Positions 52,120 to 60,228 of a DNA stretch of 64,000 nucleotides are shown piece by piece. The stretch is from positions 44,057 through 108,056 of the forward strand of contig JBCCPJ010000010.1 in assembly GCA_039024895.1 (NCBI GenBank), given 5' to 3'. The notes beneath the pieces were generated by a model. That model worked only from the letters and a program-made list of their open reading frames with translations, was not told the DNA's origin and did no database searches. Position 1 is the first letter of the stretch; each line of letters opens with the position of its first letter. Origin of the DNA: JAJDOD01 sp039024895 (GTDB taxonomy: Bacteria; Pseudomonadota; Alphaproteobacteria; Rhodobacterales; Rhodobacteraceae). The translations under genes and the position numbers were made by a program.

Positions 52120-52866
52120 TCAATCTTTGTAATCCGGCTCCTGCTTATCCAGAACCCGCTTCATCTCGTTGAAATGGGCGTGCTCGGCATCCTTGTAGAC
52201 CTGCCAGCCCGATGCCGTTTCCTCGGCAAGATCATCAGGCATAACGGCGAGGGGTTGACCGGTGGAATAGGCCAAAACCAGCGTCCGCGCCGCGCGCTCC
52301 AGATGGTACAGCGCATCCCACGCCTCGGCCACGGTGGCGCCGAAGGTCGTCACGCCGTGGTTCTGCATCATCACCGCATGATGATTACCAACGGCGCGGG
52401 AAATCCGCTCCCCCTCTTCGCCTTCATGGGCCAAGCCGCCAAAGGCCATGTCATAGGCGAGCCGGTTGTGCCAACGCGCGGTCACCTGATCGATGGGATA
52501 GATCGTCGGGTCTTGGAGCCCGGCCAGCGCTGTCGCATGGGGCGGGTGCACATGGAGCGCTACGCGGGCTTGCGGCAAGTTCCTATGAAGCGCCGAGTGG
52601 ATCGACCAAGCGGACGGGTCCGGCGCATCCGGGCGGTCCATGGTCGAGGGATCATCGGCATCGCAGAGCAACAGGTCCGAGGCTTTGACACGGCTCCAAT
52701 GCACCCAGCGCGGATTGACGAGAAACTTTTTCCCATCCGCCGAAATCGCTGCCGAAAAATGGTTCGCTACCCCTTCGTGCCACCCCTCACGGCACGTCAG
52801 CCGGAGGGCGGCCGCGAGATCAATGCGGATTTGGGTCTCATCAAGGGTTGTGTCATGTTGGGTCAT
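52120..52866 (-). CDS. Class II aldolase/adducin family protein
   Basis: A 248-residue zinc-dependent aldolase-fold protein. 'NHFSAAISADGKKFLVNPR' is the N-terminal substrate loop, 'VALHVHPPHATALAGLQD' carries two zinc histidines, and 'VMMQNHGVTTFGATVAEAWD' a third. The family covers fuculose-phosphate aldolase, sugar decarboxylases and proteins of unknown activity. It overlaps the preceding coiled-coil gene by ATGA and belongs to the RutR-headed operon. Which step it performs in pyrimidine breakdown is unknown. Confidence 0.9.
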   Translation of the reverse strand: MTQHDTTLDETQIRIDLAAALRLTCREGWHEGVANHFSAAISADGKKFLVNPRWVHWSRVKASDLLLCDADDPSTMDRPDAPDPSAWSIHSALHRNLPQARVALHVHPPHATALAGLQDPTIYPIDQVTARWHNRLAYDMAFGGLAHEGEEGERISRAVGNHHAVMMQNHGVTTFGATVAEAWDALYHLERAARTLVLAYSTGQPLAVMPDDLAEETASGWQVYKDAEHAHFNEMKRVLDKQEPDYKD

Positions 52867-53513
52867 GCTGTTGTTGCCTTTGTCTGCGCACCGAGAGCGC
52901 GCTTTGCCTTCTCAATTTCAAGGCGTTTCATCTCAATCTCAAGGCTCAACATCTGATCCTGAAGACTCCGCTTCGTGCCGCCCACAAAAAATGTTGCGAT
53001 GGCAATCGCCGCAGAAACCAACCCACCGATAATTGTGACAATGGTCGAGATCGTATCAACTGTTGGCGGCTCAACCACCACAGGTTCTAACGGCGGTCCG
53101 ATGAAGATACCCGCCTCTTCACGAAGATACACGAACAATGAATCCAGCTCTTGTTCTCGGCTCTCTTCGCTTTCTTCGAACGCGATCCTCCGCATCCACG
53201 CGGAGACTTCGAGCGCGACCCCGTATCTCACGAGCAATGGTTCAATCCCCTCGACGGCTTCATCAACGGTTGCGCGGCGCTCTTCTTCATCGGTAGAGGT
53301 AACGAGCGTTTCGAACGTCCCATTAAAGTTTAAGCTGTTGAGATAGGTTTCAAACTCCCGGAACTGGCTGAACATGTTGCCATTATTCTCCCGAAGTGAC
53401 CGGTTCTCGAACTCCAAATTCGTGATTTCTTCGTTCATTCTATAGGCGGAATATCCGATCAGCCCCAAGGCCAGTATGGCAAACGCAACAGTGATGGCGA
53501 GGCGAGCGCTCAC
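52863..53513 (-). CDS. Two-helix membrane protein with coiled coils, unknown function
   Basis: A 216-residue protein without a recognised family. It has an N-terminal membrane anchor 'LAITVAFAILALGLIGYSAY', a coiled-coil stretch 'EEITNLEFENRSLRENNGNM', an acidic middle region (residues 70-130), a second membrane segment 'IVTIIGGLVSAAIAIATFFV' near 156-178, and a C-terminal coiled coil 'QDQMLSLEIEMKRLEIEKAK'. A GTG start overlaps the ureidopropionase stop (GTGA), and the end overlaps the aldolase start (ATGA), so it is coupled on both sides. This is an unusual partner for soluble catabolic enzymes. Confidence 0.8.
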   Translation of the reverse strand: MSARLAITVAFAILALGLIGYSAYRMNEEITNLEFENRSLRENNGNMFSQFREFETYLNSLNFNGTFETLVTSTDEEERRATVDEAVEGIEPLLVRYGVALEVSAWMRRIAFEESEESREQELDSLFVYLREEAGIFIGPPLEPVVVEPPTVDTISTIVTIIGGLVSAAIAIATFFVGGTKRSLQDQMLSLEIEMKRLEIEKAKRALGAQTKATTA

Positions 53514-54760
53514 CCCACAATCTCCGCCGTTTCAATCACCGCGTGGAACAGCACGTCTGCGCCCGCGGTGGACCACTCCTTGGAGATCTCCTCGGCTTCG
53601 TTGTGGCTCAAGCCGTCGACGCAGGGGCACATGACCATGGCAGTGGGGGCGACGTCGTTGATCCAGCAGGCGTCGTGCCCTGCGCCGGAGACGATATCCA
53701 TGTGGCTGTAACCCAGCCGCTCCGCCGCCCCGCGGATCGCGCCAACGCAGCCCTCATCGAAGGCTGGCGGGTCGAACTGGCCGACGATTTCGCACTCGAA
53801 GGTGACACCGATATCTTCGCAAAGCTTTGGCGCGCGCTCGTTGAACTCCGCAACCATGGCGTTGAGCTTTTCCAAAAGATGCGTCCGCATATCGACGGTG
53901 AAGACCACCTTCCCGGGAATGATGTTACGGCTGTTTGGGTAGACATCGATATGGCCAATAGCCCCCACCGCGTTGGGCTGGTTCTTCATCGCGATTTCGT
54001 GGACCAGTTCCGTGACCAGCGCCAAGCCGCGTCCGGCATTCTTGCGCATGCGCATGGGCGTCGAACCGGTATGGCTTTCTTTCCCGGTGATCGTGCATTC
54101 AATCCAGCGGAGACCCTGGCCGTGGGTGACCACGCCAATGTCCTTTTCCTCAGCTTCGAGGATTGGACCTTGTTCGATGTGAAGCTCGAAAAAGGCGTGC
54201 ATCTTGCGGTCGCCGACCTTTTCGTCGCCTCTCCAGCCGATCCGCTCCAATTCGTCCCCAAAGCGGAGACCTGCCGCATCGACGCGGTCATAGGCCCAGT
54301 CGAGATCGTGCTTTCCGACGAAGACACCGCTCGCCAGCATCGCCGGGGCGTAGCGCGTGCCCTCCTCATTGGTCCAATTGGTCACAACGATGGGGTGCTT
54401 TGTTTGGATGCCAAGCTCGTTCATGGTGCGGATGATCTCGAGCCCGCCAAGCACGCCCAAGACGCCGTCGTACTTTCCGCCCGTGGGCTGCGTGTCGAGA
54501 TGCGAGCCCACATAAACCGGCAGCGCGTCAGGGTCGGTCCCGGCACGGTGGGCGAACATGTTGCCGATCTCGTCAACGCCCATGGTGCAGCCTTCCGCTT
54601 CGCACCATTTCTGAAAAAGCGCCCGACCTTCGGCATCTTCATCGGTCAGGGTTTGGCGGTTATTACCACCGGCGATGCCAGGACCGATTTTGGCCATCTC
54701 CATGAGGCTGTCCCAAAGCCGGTCGCCATTGATCCGCATATTCGCTGGTGGCTGGCTCAT
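53510..54760 (-). CDS. Beta-ureidopropionase / N-carbamoyl-L-amino acid hydrolase-type Zn amidohydrolase
   Basis: A 416-residue M20-family hydrolase that would release CO2, ammonia and beta-alanine or another amino acid from carbamoyl products of the dihydropyrimidinase. ATG 54760 has a GGGGAG site and gives the usual N-terminus; the open frame upstream crosses the operator and is not coding. 'PVYVGSHLDTQPTGGKYDGV' (metal His/Asp), 'VVTNWTNEEGTRYAPAM' (metal Glu pair), 'FFELHIEQGPILEAEEKDIG' and 'SGAGHDACWINDVAPTAMVM' follow the family. First gene of the ten-gene operon, 41 bases from the RutR-type operator. Confidence 0.93.
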   Translation of the reverse strand: MSQPPANMRINGDRLWDSLMEMAKIGPGIAGGNNRQTLTDEDAEGRALFQKWCEAEGCTMGVDEIGNMFAHRAGTDPDALPVYVGSHLDTQPTGGKYDGVLGVLGGLEIIRTMNELGIQTKHPIVVTNWTNEEGTRYAPAMLASGVFVGKHDLDWAYDRVDAAGLRFGDELERIGWRGDEKVGDRKMHAFFELHIEQGPILEAEEKDIGVVTHGQGLRWIECTITGKESHTGSTPMRMRKNAGRGLALVTELVHEIAMKNQPNAVGAIGHIDVYPNSRNIIPGKVVFTVDMRTHLLEKLNAMVAEFNERAPKLCEDIGVTFECEIVGQFDPPAFDEGCVGAIRGAAERLGYSHMDIVSGAGHDACWINDVAPTAMVMCPCVDGLSHNEAEEISKEWSTAGADVLFHAVIETAEIVG

Positions 54761-54801
54761 CGCTATGCACTCCCCGCATGCCGGGCTTTCCCCGGAAATT
54801 C

Positions 54802-54817
54802 TTGACCATACGGTCAA
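54802..54817. promoter_or_regulatory. RutR-type operator
   Basis: TTGACCATACGGTCAA matches the known RutR consensus TTGACCANNNGGTCAA, with both 6-bp arms exact. It lies 41 bases upstream of the ureidopropionase start codon and 93 bases upstream of the divergent tetR-type gene, in a position to control the ten-gene operon and perhaps its own regulator. Confidence 0.9.
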
Positions 54818-54910
54818 CGGAACGCTACCAAAAGGGGGCATGCAGTCAAGCGCCCGACCCTGATTTAACGATCCACAGATTTTGAACCGCCCGAGAAACG
54901 AGCACATCGC

Positions 54911-55534
54911 ATGACCGTTCAGCAGCCACTTACCCGCATTCAGAAGCGGAACCGGGATGTCATCCTCGACGCGGCATTGGGGGTGTTCTCGGACTACGGG
55001 TATCGCGGCGCCACTTTGGATCAAATCGCGCACGCCGCCGGGCTGTCGAAACCGAATGTGCTGTATTATTTCGCGTCCAAGGAAGAGATTTACACCACGC
55101 TCCTCTCCGGCCTACTTGAGACGTGGCTCGACCCGCTGAGGGAGATTGACCCCGAAGGAGAACCGGTCGAGGAAATCCTCGGCTATGTCATGCGCAAGTT
55201 GCAGATGAGCCGCGACTTGCCGCGCGAAAGCCGCCTCTTCGCCAATGAGATCGTGCAGGGTGCACCACGCATATTGGATCAGATTGAAGGTCCCTTGAAG
55301 GACATGGTCGATGATACTGCAAGGCTGTTCCGATCCTGGATGAGCGATGGGCGTCTGGCGGATATCGATCCCTATCATCTGGTGTTTTCGATTTGGGCGA
55401 CAACGCAGCATTACGCGGATTTTAGCGTTCAGGTGGCGGGTATCCTTGATGGCGACGCGGCGACGCATTTCGAGCAGGCGGCGCAGTTTCTCGATAGTTT
55501 TTACCGGCGCGCACTGACCCCTACCGTAATTTAA
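54911..55534 (+). CDS. rutR: TetR-family regulator, RutR-like
   Basis: A 207-residue repressor. N-terminal helix-turn-helix 'GATLDQIAHAAGLSKPNVLY' plus YFASKEEIY, then a ligand domain with 'LETWLDPLREIDPEGEP', 'MSRDLPRESRLFANEIVQGA' and 'DPYHLVFSIWATTQHYADFS', which follow E. coli RutR closely in order and spacing. RutR senses uracil and thymine and releases DNA when they bind. The exact RutR operator next door supports the assignment strongly. Ribosome site is weak. Confidence 0.92.
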   Translation: MTVQQPLTRIQKRNRDVILDAALGVFSDYGYRGATLDQIAHAAGLSKPNVLYYFASKEEIYTTLLSGLLETWLDPLREIDPEGEPVEEILGYVMRKLQMSRDLPRESRLFANEIVQGAPRILDQIEGPLKDMVDDTARLFRSWMSDGRLADIDPYHLVFSIWATTQHYADFSVQVAGILDGDAATHFEQAAQFLDSFYRRALTPTVI

Positions 55535-55598
55535 CCGAATCGTAATCTGTGCCTGCTCTGATAGAATGCGTGGGGGTCTTTATTGAGGACCGAGGGTT

Positions 55599-56144
55599 AT
55601 GATACCAGCCGCGACTGTCACAGGTTTGCCGTCAAAGACGCAACAACCGGCGCCTTTGCAATCCGCGGCGCGTACTGCCCAAGCGGAAGCACCGGAAGCC
55701 GCCCGCTCAAGTGGCGGCGAAACCGCGGCAGCGCAGGTCAAACTCGATAGTGCAAAAGCCGTGACGGCGCCCGAGCAAACGGCGGTGGCCCCACGCTTGC
55801 GCGATCAGGAAACCGCCGAACGGACGGAACGCGCGCCCGTGTTGAAGGACAAGCCCGCCGGACCGCCCCCTTCCTTTGAGGAAAGTCCGCTGGAACGTCA
55901 GGCCCGCGTTGCCTTTGATCCGCCCGAACTGCCCGCCGTGTCGGACACAAACGTTGAGGCGGCGCCTGCACCGGAAGCTGGAGTCTCTGAAACAGCCGAA
56001 ACTGACGTCGTTTCAACAGCACCCTCTGACGGTCTGGATGCTGACCCGCCGCCGACACCGACCGAGAAGGCGGAGGCGAGCTTCACCGAAACAAAGACAT
56101 TGGCAAGCCTGAAGGAACCAGCTTCCGTTGACGTTTCGCGTTAA
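55599..56144 (+). CDS. Low-complexity, probably disordered protein
   Basis: A 181-residue open frame rich in Ala, Pro, Glu and Thr with no predicted domain, signal peptide or cysteine ('PAGPPPSFEESPLERQARVA', 'DGLDADPPPTPTEKAEASFT'). GAGGACCGAGGG upstream of ATG could be a ribosome site. The composition and low hydrophobicity suggest an intrinsically disordered protein. The family is not recognised and the reading frame is only moderately supported. Confidence 0.6.
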   Translation: MIPAATVTGLPSKTQQPAPLQSAARTAQAEAPEAARSSGGETAAAQVKLDSAKAVTAPEQTAVAPRLRDQETAERTERAPVLKDKPAGPPPSFEESPLERQARVAFDPPELPAVSDTNVEAAPAPEAGVSETAETDVVSTAPSDGLDADPPPTPTEKAEASFTETKTLASLKEPASVDVSR

Positions 56145-56331
56145 CCCGGCTGCATTTACAACGACAATGGTTCTCGGTGAGCTCCACCGTTGACGGCGCG
56201 GCGCCGCATTAACCAGTTATGCCGCAATTTCGTCGAATTTCCCCCTATTTTGCCCCGGCAATGCCTATATCTCTCTTCCACACGTCGCGGGTGGGCGACG
56301 CGACCTTGTTGTAATGAGTGAGAGAGCAACC

Positions 56332-56991
56332 ATGAAATTCAAAACAAAAATCTATGCCGTCGTCGCGGCGGCAGCGGTGTTTTCTGCCGTGCAGGCGAGC
56401 GCCGGTACCGTAAAGCTCGGCTACGAAACGCCAGGTAACGCCTATGGCACGCAAGGCTGGTACGGCAACGTCGTCCAGGTCGTCAAAGACCGGCGGGGGC
56501 AAATCGGCCGGGCCTACCGTGGCACTGCGGGCGCTTTCCGCCTGACCGATGGCGTGACGGCGATCATGACCTTCTGCATCGATCCATACCGCTATTTGAA
56601 CATTGGCAAGGCGTTCACAGTCACCGAAGACGCGACCGTTCTGGAGAATGTCGACAAGCTCTTCACCTCCTCCTTCGCGGATGTGAAGGACGCCTCAAGC
56701 GCAACTGCCTTCCAAGTGGCACTGTGGGAAGTGCTGGCGGAGAAGGGACCCGTCCTCAACGCGGCGTCGGGCAATCATCTTGTCTATGGCACGAAATTGC
56801 GCGCGGATGCCCAGACGTTCCTCGACCGGATCGCGACGGCATCGACCGGCGGGTACAAGTTCACCACCTACTCGAACGCGGGTCAGGACCAGATCGCGGC
56901 CATGGCCACGCCTGTCCCCCTGCCCGCAAGCGCGTTGCTCTTGCTCGGTGGTATCGGCGGGCTTGGTCTGATGCGCCGGAAGCGCCGCTAG
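56332..56991 (+). CDS. VPLPA-CTERM sorting-domain secreted protein
   Basis: A 219-residue exported protein. ATG 56332 is used because the Sec signal 'MKFKTKIYAVVAAAAVFSAV' begins there; the open frame has six further upstream codons. The mature part has no recognised domain. It ends 'PVPLPASALLLLGGIGGLGL' followed by MRRKRR: the VPLPA motif, a hydrophobic helix and a basic tail, which is the alphaproteobacterial PEP-CTERM-like sorting signal read by an exosortase. No exosortase gene is in the window. A role in extracellular matrix or surface display is typical for such proteins. Confidence 0.87.
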   Translation: MKFKTKIYAVVAAAAVFSAVQASAGTVKLGYETPGNAYGTQGWYGNVVQVVKDRRGQIGRAYRGTAGAFRLTDGVTAIMTFCIDPYRYLNIGKAFTVTEDATVLENVDKLFTSSFADVKDASSATAFQVALWEVLAEKGPVLNAASGNHLVYGTKLRADAQTFLDRIATASTGGYKFTTYSNAGQDQIAAMATPVPLPASALLLLGGIGGLGLMRRKRR

Positions 56992-57252
56992 AACTTCCAG
57001 CGCTCTACGCAAAAGGAGGCATGGGCTTGACCGCCTTTGCCTCTTCGCGTTGGTCGTACCGCCTTTTTAGGGCGCGCAGCTCGGGGCAAGCAAATGCCTC
57101 ACCCCGGGCATTCACGCGCGCTAGCCTGCACCGTCCCCTTCCAAAGAGGCGAGCAAGGTGCACGCGCTCTGCCGATTTTCCCGGCTTTCCCTTGGTCAAC
57201 TGCCACTCTATAAGTCTGCCTCGGAACCACAGAGCAGACTTCGGGGGCATCA

Positions 57253-57750
57253 ATGACAAAGCGATCGCATGAGGATGACGTCGAATTCATCAAGGCATTG
57301 GCTGAGCTTCTGAGCGAAAATGACCTCTCCGAACTGCAAGTGAAACGCGACTACGCGGACGAAGGCAGTTTGAATGTGCGGGTGAGCCGCCTGTCTGCCT
57401 CCGCTGTGCCTGCCGCGCCCGTCGCCATGCAAATGCCTGCCCCCATGCCCGCAGCGTCGCCGCCAGCCGCGCCTACCGCTGCCCCTGCAGCCGAGAATGA
57501 TGATCCCGCAGCCTTGCCCGGCGCGGTGACATCCCCGATGGTGGGGACGGCCTATCTGTCGCCCGAACCCGGTGCCGCAAGTTTTGTCAAAGTGGGGGAT
57601 ACCGTGAGCGAGGGGCAAACGCTCTTGATCATCGAAGCCATGAAAACGATGAACCAGATCCCCTCGCCCAGCTCGGGCACAGTCAAGCGTATTCTCGTCG
57701 AAGACGGGTCGCCGGTCGAGTTCGGCGCGCCCCTGATGGTGATCGAGTAG
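57253..57750 (+). CDS. accB: Acetyl-CoA carboxylase biotin carboxyl carrier protein
   Basis: A 165-residue BCCP. An N-terminal domain ('DDVEFIKALAELLSENDLSE'), then a Pro/Ala-rich linker (residues 50-90), then the biotinyl domain with 'LLIIEAMKTMNQIPSP', where Lys131 is the biotinylation site. It is followed 9 bases later by accC, the standard arrangement. The first step of fatty acid synthesis uses it to carry carboxybiotin between AccC and AccAD. Confidence 0.97.
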   Translation: MTKRSHEDDVEFIKALAELLSENDLSELQVKRDYADEGSLNVRVSRLSASAVPAAPVAMQMPAPMPAASPPAAPTAAPAAENDDPAALPGAVTSPMVGTAYLSPEPGAASFVKVGDTVSEGQTLLIIEAMKTMNQIPSPSSGTVKRILVEDGSPVEFGAPLMVIE

Positions 57751-57759
57751 GTCGCGCTC

Positions 57760-59109
57760 ATGTTCGACAAGATCCTGATTGCGAACCGGGGAGAGATCGC
57801 GCTCCGCGTCATTCGCGCCTGCCGCGAGATGGGCATCCAATCTGTTGCGGTGCATTCCACGGCGGATGCGGACGCGATGCATGTGCGGATGGCCGACGAA
57901 AGCGTCTGCATCGGTCCGCCCTCGGGCGCAATGTCGTATCTTTCCATCCCCGCCATCGTCTCCGCTTGTGAGATCACCGGCGCGCAGGCAATCCATCCGG
58001 GCTACGGCTTTTTGTCGGAGAATGAGAGCTTCGCGCGCATCCTCGAAGATCACCAAATCACGTTCATCGGGCCATCCGCCGAACATATCCGGATGATGGG
58101 CGACAAGATCACCGCGAAGGAAACCGCCAAGCAATTGGGTATTCCGGTGGTGCCGGGCTCCGATGGCGGCGTGCCCGATATCGCCGCCGCGAAAGCGATT
58201 GGCGAGGAGTTTAGCTATCCGGTCATCGTCAAGGCAACCGCCGGGGGCGGCGGGCGCGGCATGAAACTGGCCCGCGATGCCGCCGATATGGAAACCGCCT
58301 TCTCCACGGCGCGGAGCGAAGCCAAGGCCGCCTTCGGCAATGACGAGGTCTATATCGAGAAGTATCTCGGGCGGCCGCGACATATCGAGATACAGGTTTT
58401 CGGCGACGGTCAGGGCAATGCCGTACACTTGGCGGAGCGCGATTGCTCCTTGCAGCGGCGGCACCAGAAAGTGTTTGAAGAAGCCCCCGGCCCGTCCATC
58501 ACGCCGGAGGAACGAGCGCGGATCGGCACCATCTGCGCCAAGGCGGTGGGCGAGATCAACTATATCGGCGCGGGCACGGTCGAGTTCCTGTACGAAGACG
58601 GCGAGTTTTACTTTATCGAGATGAACACGCGGCTTCAGGTGGAGCACCCGGTGACGGAGGCGATCTTTGGGGTGGACCTTGTGCGCGAGCAAATCCGCGT
58701 GGCAGCCGGATCGCCCATGTCGTTCGGGCAGGACGATCTGACCATCAATGGGCATGCCATCGAGATCCGTCTCAATGCCGAGAAGCTGCCGGATTTTGCA
58801 CCGTCGCCCGGGCGTATCACGCAGTACCACGCGCCGGGCGGGCTCGGCGTTCGCATGGATTCGGCGATCTACGATGGCTATTCGATCCCGCCCTATTACG
58901 ATTCGCTCATCGGCAAGCTGATCGTCCACGGCCGCGACCGGCCCGAAGCCCTCGCCCGTCTTGCGCGGGCACTGTCAGAGCTGATCATTGACGGGATTGA
59001 TACCACCGTTCCCCTGTTTGACGCGCTTTTGCAGGAACCTGCGGTGTTGAATGGCGACTACAACATTCATTGGTTGGAAAAGTGGTTGGAGCAGAACCTC
59101 GGCGCTTAA
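57760..59109 (+). CDS. accC: Acetyl-CoA carboxylase biotin carboxylase subunit
   Basis: A 449-residue ATP-grasp enzyme. 'MFDKILIANRGEIALRVIRA' is the N-terminal motif, 'VKATAGGGGRGMKLARDA' the glycine-rich ATP loop, 'MNTRLQVEHPVTEAIFGVDL' the active-site region, and 'ERDCSLQRRHQKVFEEAP' the conserved lid segment. Length is exactly that of AccC. Operon with accB; aat follows after 88 bases and may be separate. Confidence 0.98.
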   Translation: MFDKILIANRGEIALRVIRACREMGIQSVAVHSTADADAMHVRMADESVCIGPPSGAMSYLSIPAIVSACEITGAQAIHPGYGFLSENESFARILEDHQITFIGPSAEHIRMMGDKITAKETAKQLGIPVVPGSDGGVPDIAAAKAIGEEFSYPVIVKATAGGGGRGMKLARDAADMETAFSTARSEAKAAFGNDEVYIEKYLGRPRHIEIQVFGDGQGNAVHLAERDCSLQRRHQKVFEEAPGPSITPEERARIGTICAKAVGEINYIGAGTVEFLYEDGEFYFIEMNTRLQVEHPVTEAIFGVDLVREQIRVAAGSPMSFGQDDLTINGHAIEIRLNAEKLPDFAPSPGRITQYHAPGGLGVRMDSAIYDGYSIPPYYDSLIGKLIVHGRDRPEALARLARALSELIIDGIDTTVPLFDALLQEPAVLNGDYNIHWLEKWLEQNLGA

Positions 59110-59197
59110 GTCGATTGGCGTGTGTTTTGCGCAGGAAACCCTATTTTGCCGCAAATTTATGCGCGCAACGGTCATGTCAATGGGGTAAACTTCAGGT

Positions 59198-59842
59198 ATG
59201 AGTGATCGCTCCCTCACCCCTGATCTGCTGCTGGGCGCCTATGCGGCCGGGGTGTTTCCCATGGCCGATGGGCGCGACAAGCCGGAGATTTATTGGGTCG
59301 ATCCGCGGGAACGGGGCGTTTTGCCGCTCCACAAGTTTCACATGTCGCGTTCACTGGCACGGCGGATGCGGAAGGGTGACCTGCGGGCCACGCTGAATGT
59401 TGCCTTCGATGATATTCTTGATGGCTGCGCCAATCGCGAAGAGACATGGATCAACGACACCATTCGCGAACTGGTGGTTGCTTTGGCAGCCCGTGGTCAC
59501 GCCCATGCCTTTGGCGTTTGGTCGGGCGAGAATCTGATCGGCGGCATGTATGGCCTGTCGCTCGGCTCGGCTTTTTTCGGGGAAAGCATGTTTTCCAATG
59601 CCACGGACGGGTCGAAAATCGCGCTGGCCTGGGCTGTCGATCACTTGCGGCGCACTGGGTTCACGCTGTTTGACACCCAGTTCATCACGCCGCATCTCGC
59701 CACGCTCGGGGCGATTGAAATTCCACGCGCACAGTATCACGCGCAGCTTCGGCTGGCGGTGGAAGGCGCGGCGAGCGTGCGCTCTGTGATGCTGGAGCGC
59801 GACCCTCAGGCAGTTGTGCAGCGAATGACCCAGATGTCGTAA
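59198..59842 (+). CDS. aat: Leucyl/phenylalanyl-tRNA--protein transferase
   Basis: A 214-residue enzyme of the N-degron pathway that adds Leu or Phe to proteins beginning with Lys or Arg, preparing them for ClpS-ClpAP. 'LTPDLLLGAYAAGVFPMADG' is the family's N-terminal signature, with 'WVDPRERGVLPLHKFHMSR', 'GGMYGLSLGSAFFGESMFSN' and 'DTQFITPHLATLGAIEIPRA' further on. Its 3' 37 bases overlap the convergent DUF2155 gene. Confidence 0.96.
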   Translation: MSDRSLTPDLLLGAYAAGVFPMADGRDKPEIYWVDPRERGVLPLHKFHMSRSLARRMRKGDLRATLNVAFDDILDGCANREETWINDTIRELVVALAARGHAHAFGVWSGENLIGGMYGLSLGSAFFGESMFSNATDGSKIALAWAVDHLRRTGFTLFDTQFITPHLATLGAIEIPRAQYHAQLRLAVEGAASVRSVMLERDPQAVVQRMTQMS

Positions 59843-60228
59843 CGCGGATGATCGAGCGCGTTGAGCGCGGGGCTCGATGCGACCATCCAACCATCGAACA
59901 GCACAAGTTCGCGCATGGGGTCCCGGATTGTGAGCCAAGCAAAGCCCTCGCCCGCGATATTGTCCTCCGGGTAGCGGCACTCGGCCAGCGTTACTTCGAT
60001 CCGCCCGACTTGCGTGGTTTCGCCCCGCGTCAATTCGAGATCGGTAACCTCCCCCGACACCTTATCGAGCCCCTTGAGCCGGGCGCCATCGCCGGTGAGA
60101 GCGCGCACATCTTCTTGCGGCACATCTTCAATCGTCGTTTGTGACCCATCGATGGGTGAGGTGATGACGGCTTCCTGCGCGCTCACCGGCGCGGCCAAGA
60201 GCAACGCCGCCCAAAATGCGGCTCTCAT
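59806..60228 (-). CDS. DUF2155 domain periplasmic protein
   Basis: A 140-residue exported protein, signal peptide 'MRAAFWAALLLAAPVSAQEA'. 'LKGLDKVSGEVTDLELTRGE' and 'EGFAWLTIRDPMRELVLFDG' with the following WMVASSPALNALDHPRYDIW are the DUF2155 core. The cysteines in 'EVTLAECRYP' and 'DIWVIRCTTA' may pair. Function unknown; in this bacterial family it conservedly follows the mlaD-like and NDUFA12-like genes. Its end overlaps aat on the opposite strand. Confidence 0.93.
   Translation of the reverse strand: MRAAFWAALLLAAPVSAQEAVITSPIDGSQTTIEDVPQEDVRALTGDGARLKGLDKVSGEVTDLELTRGETTQVGRIEVTLAECRYPEDNIAGEGFAWLTIRDPMRELVLFDGWMVASSPALNALDHPRYDIWVIRCTTA

Noticed and set aside
55599..56058. Possible alternative minus-strand gene at 55738-56058
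   Set aside because: Arg/Pro-rich without motif or ribosome site. The plus-strand disordered protein is itself uncertain but better started.
57250..58929. 559-codon open frame antisense to accB/accC
   Set aside because: It is rich in Arg/His/Gly/Asp without domain motifs, and it mirrors the GC-rich third positions of accC, which has every family motif. A shadow frame.
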